Of a DNA stretch of 6,715 bases, positions 6,127 to 6,715 are shown piece after piece. Both the position numbers and the translations under genes were made by a program. Positions within the stretch are counted from its first letter, which is position 1. The number at the start of each line of letters is the position of its first letter. The stretch is from Sphingomonas sp. (GTDB lineage: Bacteria; Pseudomonadota; Alphaproteobacteria; Sphingomonadales; Sphingomonadaceae). A model generated the notes under the pieces. The model made no database searches. It was not told the origin of the DNA and worked only from the letters and a program-made list of their open reading frames with translations. The stretch lies in the NCBI GenBank assembly GCA_019747165.1, contig JAIERC010000118.1:1-6715 (forward strand), given 5' to 3'.

Positions 6127-6162
6127 TCCCGCTGGGGAATTAAGTATTGTGTCCCCGTAATT

Positions 6163-6438
6163 TTACGATATCCTTTGAGGAACAACGAAAATTCGTGATA
6201 AAAGGAAGACACTAATTGCAAACACGATGGCGAGTATGGCGAATTCACTAGTCGAACTCACACGATCTTTTAAAGCAAGAAAAACGATCAGCGGGCCTAG
6301 GCCAACCCAGATATTACGCGGAATGACGAGCTTACTCCCACATTCTTCGCAGGAGAAGGGCTCTCCCAGTCCCCATTGTGTTCGCTTGAATGGAACAGCT
6401 TTATCGCAGACAGGACAGGGCGGGCAAAGTATAGCCAT
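6163..6438 (-). CDS. Small zinc-ribbon membrane protein, function unknown
   Basis: A 91-residue product in two parts. Residues 1-40 carry a zinc-ribbon pattern: C8-x2-C11 (CPVCD) and C30-x2-C33 (CEECGS), plus C5, with the stretch KRTQWGLGEPFSCEECGSKLVIPR between and after. Residues about 43-57 and 66-86 are hydrophobic and should be two membrane helices, giving a hairpin protein with its metal-binding head on one face, probably cytoplasmic. Related small proteins with a CPxC head and two helices are common in proteobacteria, mostly uncharacterised. The start at 6436-6438 is the first possible ATG (in-frame TAA at 6448-6450). AAGG at 6451-6454 is 12 bases upstream, a rather long spacing. Codon use differs from the neighbours: positions 6181-6438 are about 48% G+C by hand count, far below the enzyme genes, suggesting recent acquisition or weak selection. 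It has no operon partner in view. Confidence 0.65.
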   Translation of the reverse strand: MAILCPPCPVCDKAVPFKRTQWGLGEPFSCEECGSKLVIPRNIWVGLGPLIVFLALKDRVSSTSEFAILAIVFAISVFLLSRIFVVPQRIS

Positions 6439-6715
6439 AGGGCCATTTTACCTTGAAGGACCTCATTTTCAAGCGACCTCGAGCCAGACGAGACCGGCGA
6501 CTTGCTAGATCGCTCGCTACCCAAACTCGACATTCAGCGGATGTGCCGATCCCCAACAAACTAAAAAAGGGTATTGGGATCATCTGCCGCGCCCGATTTT
6601 GCTTAGCGCAACCGCCAGCGTTAAAAGCCTGCCTCTCAATTCCGGCACGATCTTTAGCAAATCACACGCCAGCCCAGTCCAAACCCGGTGGAAGTTGATC
6701 GGCGTTGTAATCGAT
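6439..6715. other. Gene-poor right end; possible C-terminal tail of a gene beyond the edge
   Basis: I see no complete gene here. On the minus strand two frames enter from the right edge. One ends at TGA 6662-6664 with IDYNADQLPPGLDWAGV. The other ends at TGA 6580-6582 after 44 residues and includes FHRVWTGLACDLLKIVPELR. Either could be the end of a gene lying outside the window, and I cannot choose between them. Just after the second stop, GATCCCCAA (6548-6556) pairs with TTGGGATC (6574-6581) with one bulge, a possible hairpin downstream of that frame. The plus-strand frame 6453-6698 has a scrambled basic composition and looks like a chance ORF. Confidence 0.35.

Larger units (their letters stand above)
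5518..6162. other. Long gene-poor stretch rich in inverted repeats, upstream of the nitrilase operon
   Basis: About 645 bases without a convincing gene. The part nearest the nitrilase (5518-5700) should hold its leader and probably its promoter, but I see no clear -35/-10 pair. Beyond that, the stretch is a mosaic of hairpin-forming units: a GC-rich 6-bp hairpin CCCCGC-TT-GCGGGG (5725-5738), an 8-bp repeat (5788-5816), a 13-bp repeat (5853-5904), a hairpin at 5942-5963, and a G-run/C-run motif at 6134-6156. Frames here (for example 5712-5894 and 5926-6126, both minus) have unusual arginine/proline/threonine-rich products and look like translated repeats. The most economical reading is a repeat-laden intergenic region or the remains of inserted elements. 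Confidence 0.5.

Noticed and set aside
6453..6698. 81-residue plus-strand frame
   Set aside because: Basic, scrambled composition, no ribosome binding site seen, no domain.
1..6715. CRISPR array, tRNA, rRNA, riboswitch, toxin-antitoxin or phage-defence system
   Set aside because: No regularly spaced repeats, cloverleaf, rRNA-like sequence or recognisable toxin, antitoxin or nuclease motifs were found on either strand.

Overview
The window reads as chromosomal DNA of a GC-rich alphaproteobacterium, most likely a sphingomonad (Sphingomonas, Sphingopyxis or Novosphingobium relatives). Three things point there: a class I lysyl-tRNA synthetase, strong G/C bias at third codon positions in the main genes, and an intergenic inverted repeat built on CTGAGCGAAGTCGAAG, which I recall as widespread in sphingomonad genomes. 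The genus call is inference; no marker gene settles it.

Layout. 1-722 (+): the 3' part of lysK, from the KMSKS-type loop to the stop. 737-2038 (-): a CPA1/NhaP-type sodium/proton antiporter, convergent with lysK; a small palindrome takes in both stop codons. 2039-2203: a spacer between divergent genes. 2204-3208 (+): an acetylpolyamine amidohydrolase (class II HDAC-like) with all catalytic residues. 3225-3293: a 69-base inverted repeat between convergent genes. 3324-4568 (-) and 4570-5517 (-): a two-gene operon read right to left, nitrilase first and then a membrane dipeptidase of family M19, with one base between them. 5518-6162: about 650 bases with no convincing gene, rich in inverted repeats. 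6163-6438 (-): a small zinc-ribbon membrane protein in DNA of clearly lower GC. 6439-6715: no gene I can support, apart from possible C-terminal tails running in from the right edge.

How the genes relate. lysK and the antiporter are housekeeping or homeostasis genes. The amidohydrolase, dipeptidase and nitrilase all hydrolyse carbon-nitrogen bonds in small molecules (acetylated polyamines, dipeptides, nitriles). Nitrilase and dipeptidase are very probably co-transcribed and translationally coupled. The amidohydrolase faces them and is a separate unit, so a shared pathway is only a hypothesis. The stretch from about 5690 to the right end looks like a repeat-rich, lower-GC accessory segment. 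I found no CRISPR array, tRNA, rRNA, intact transposase or recognisable defence system.
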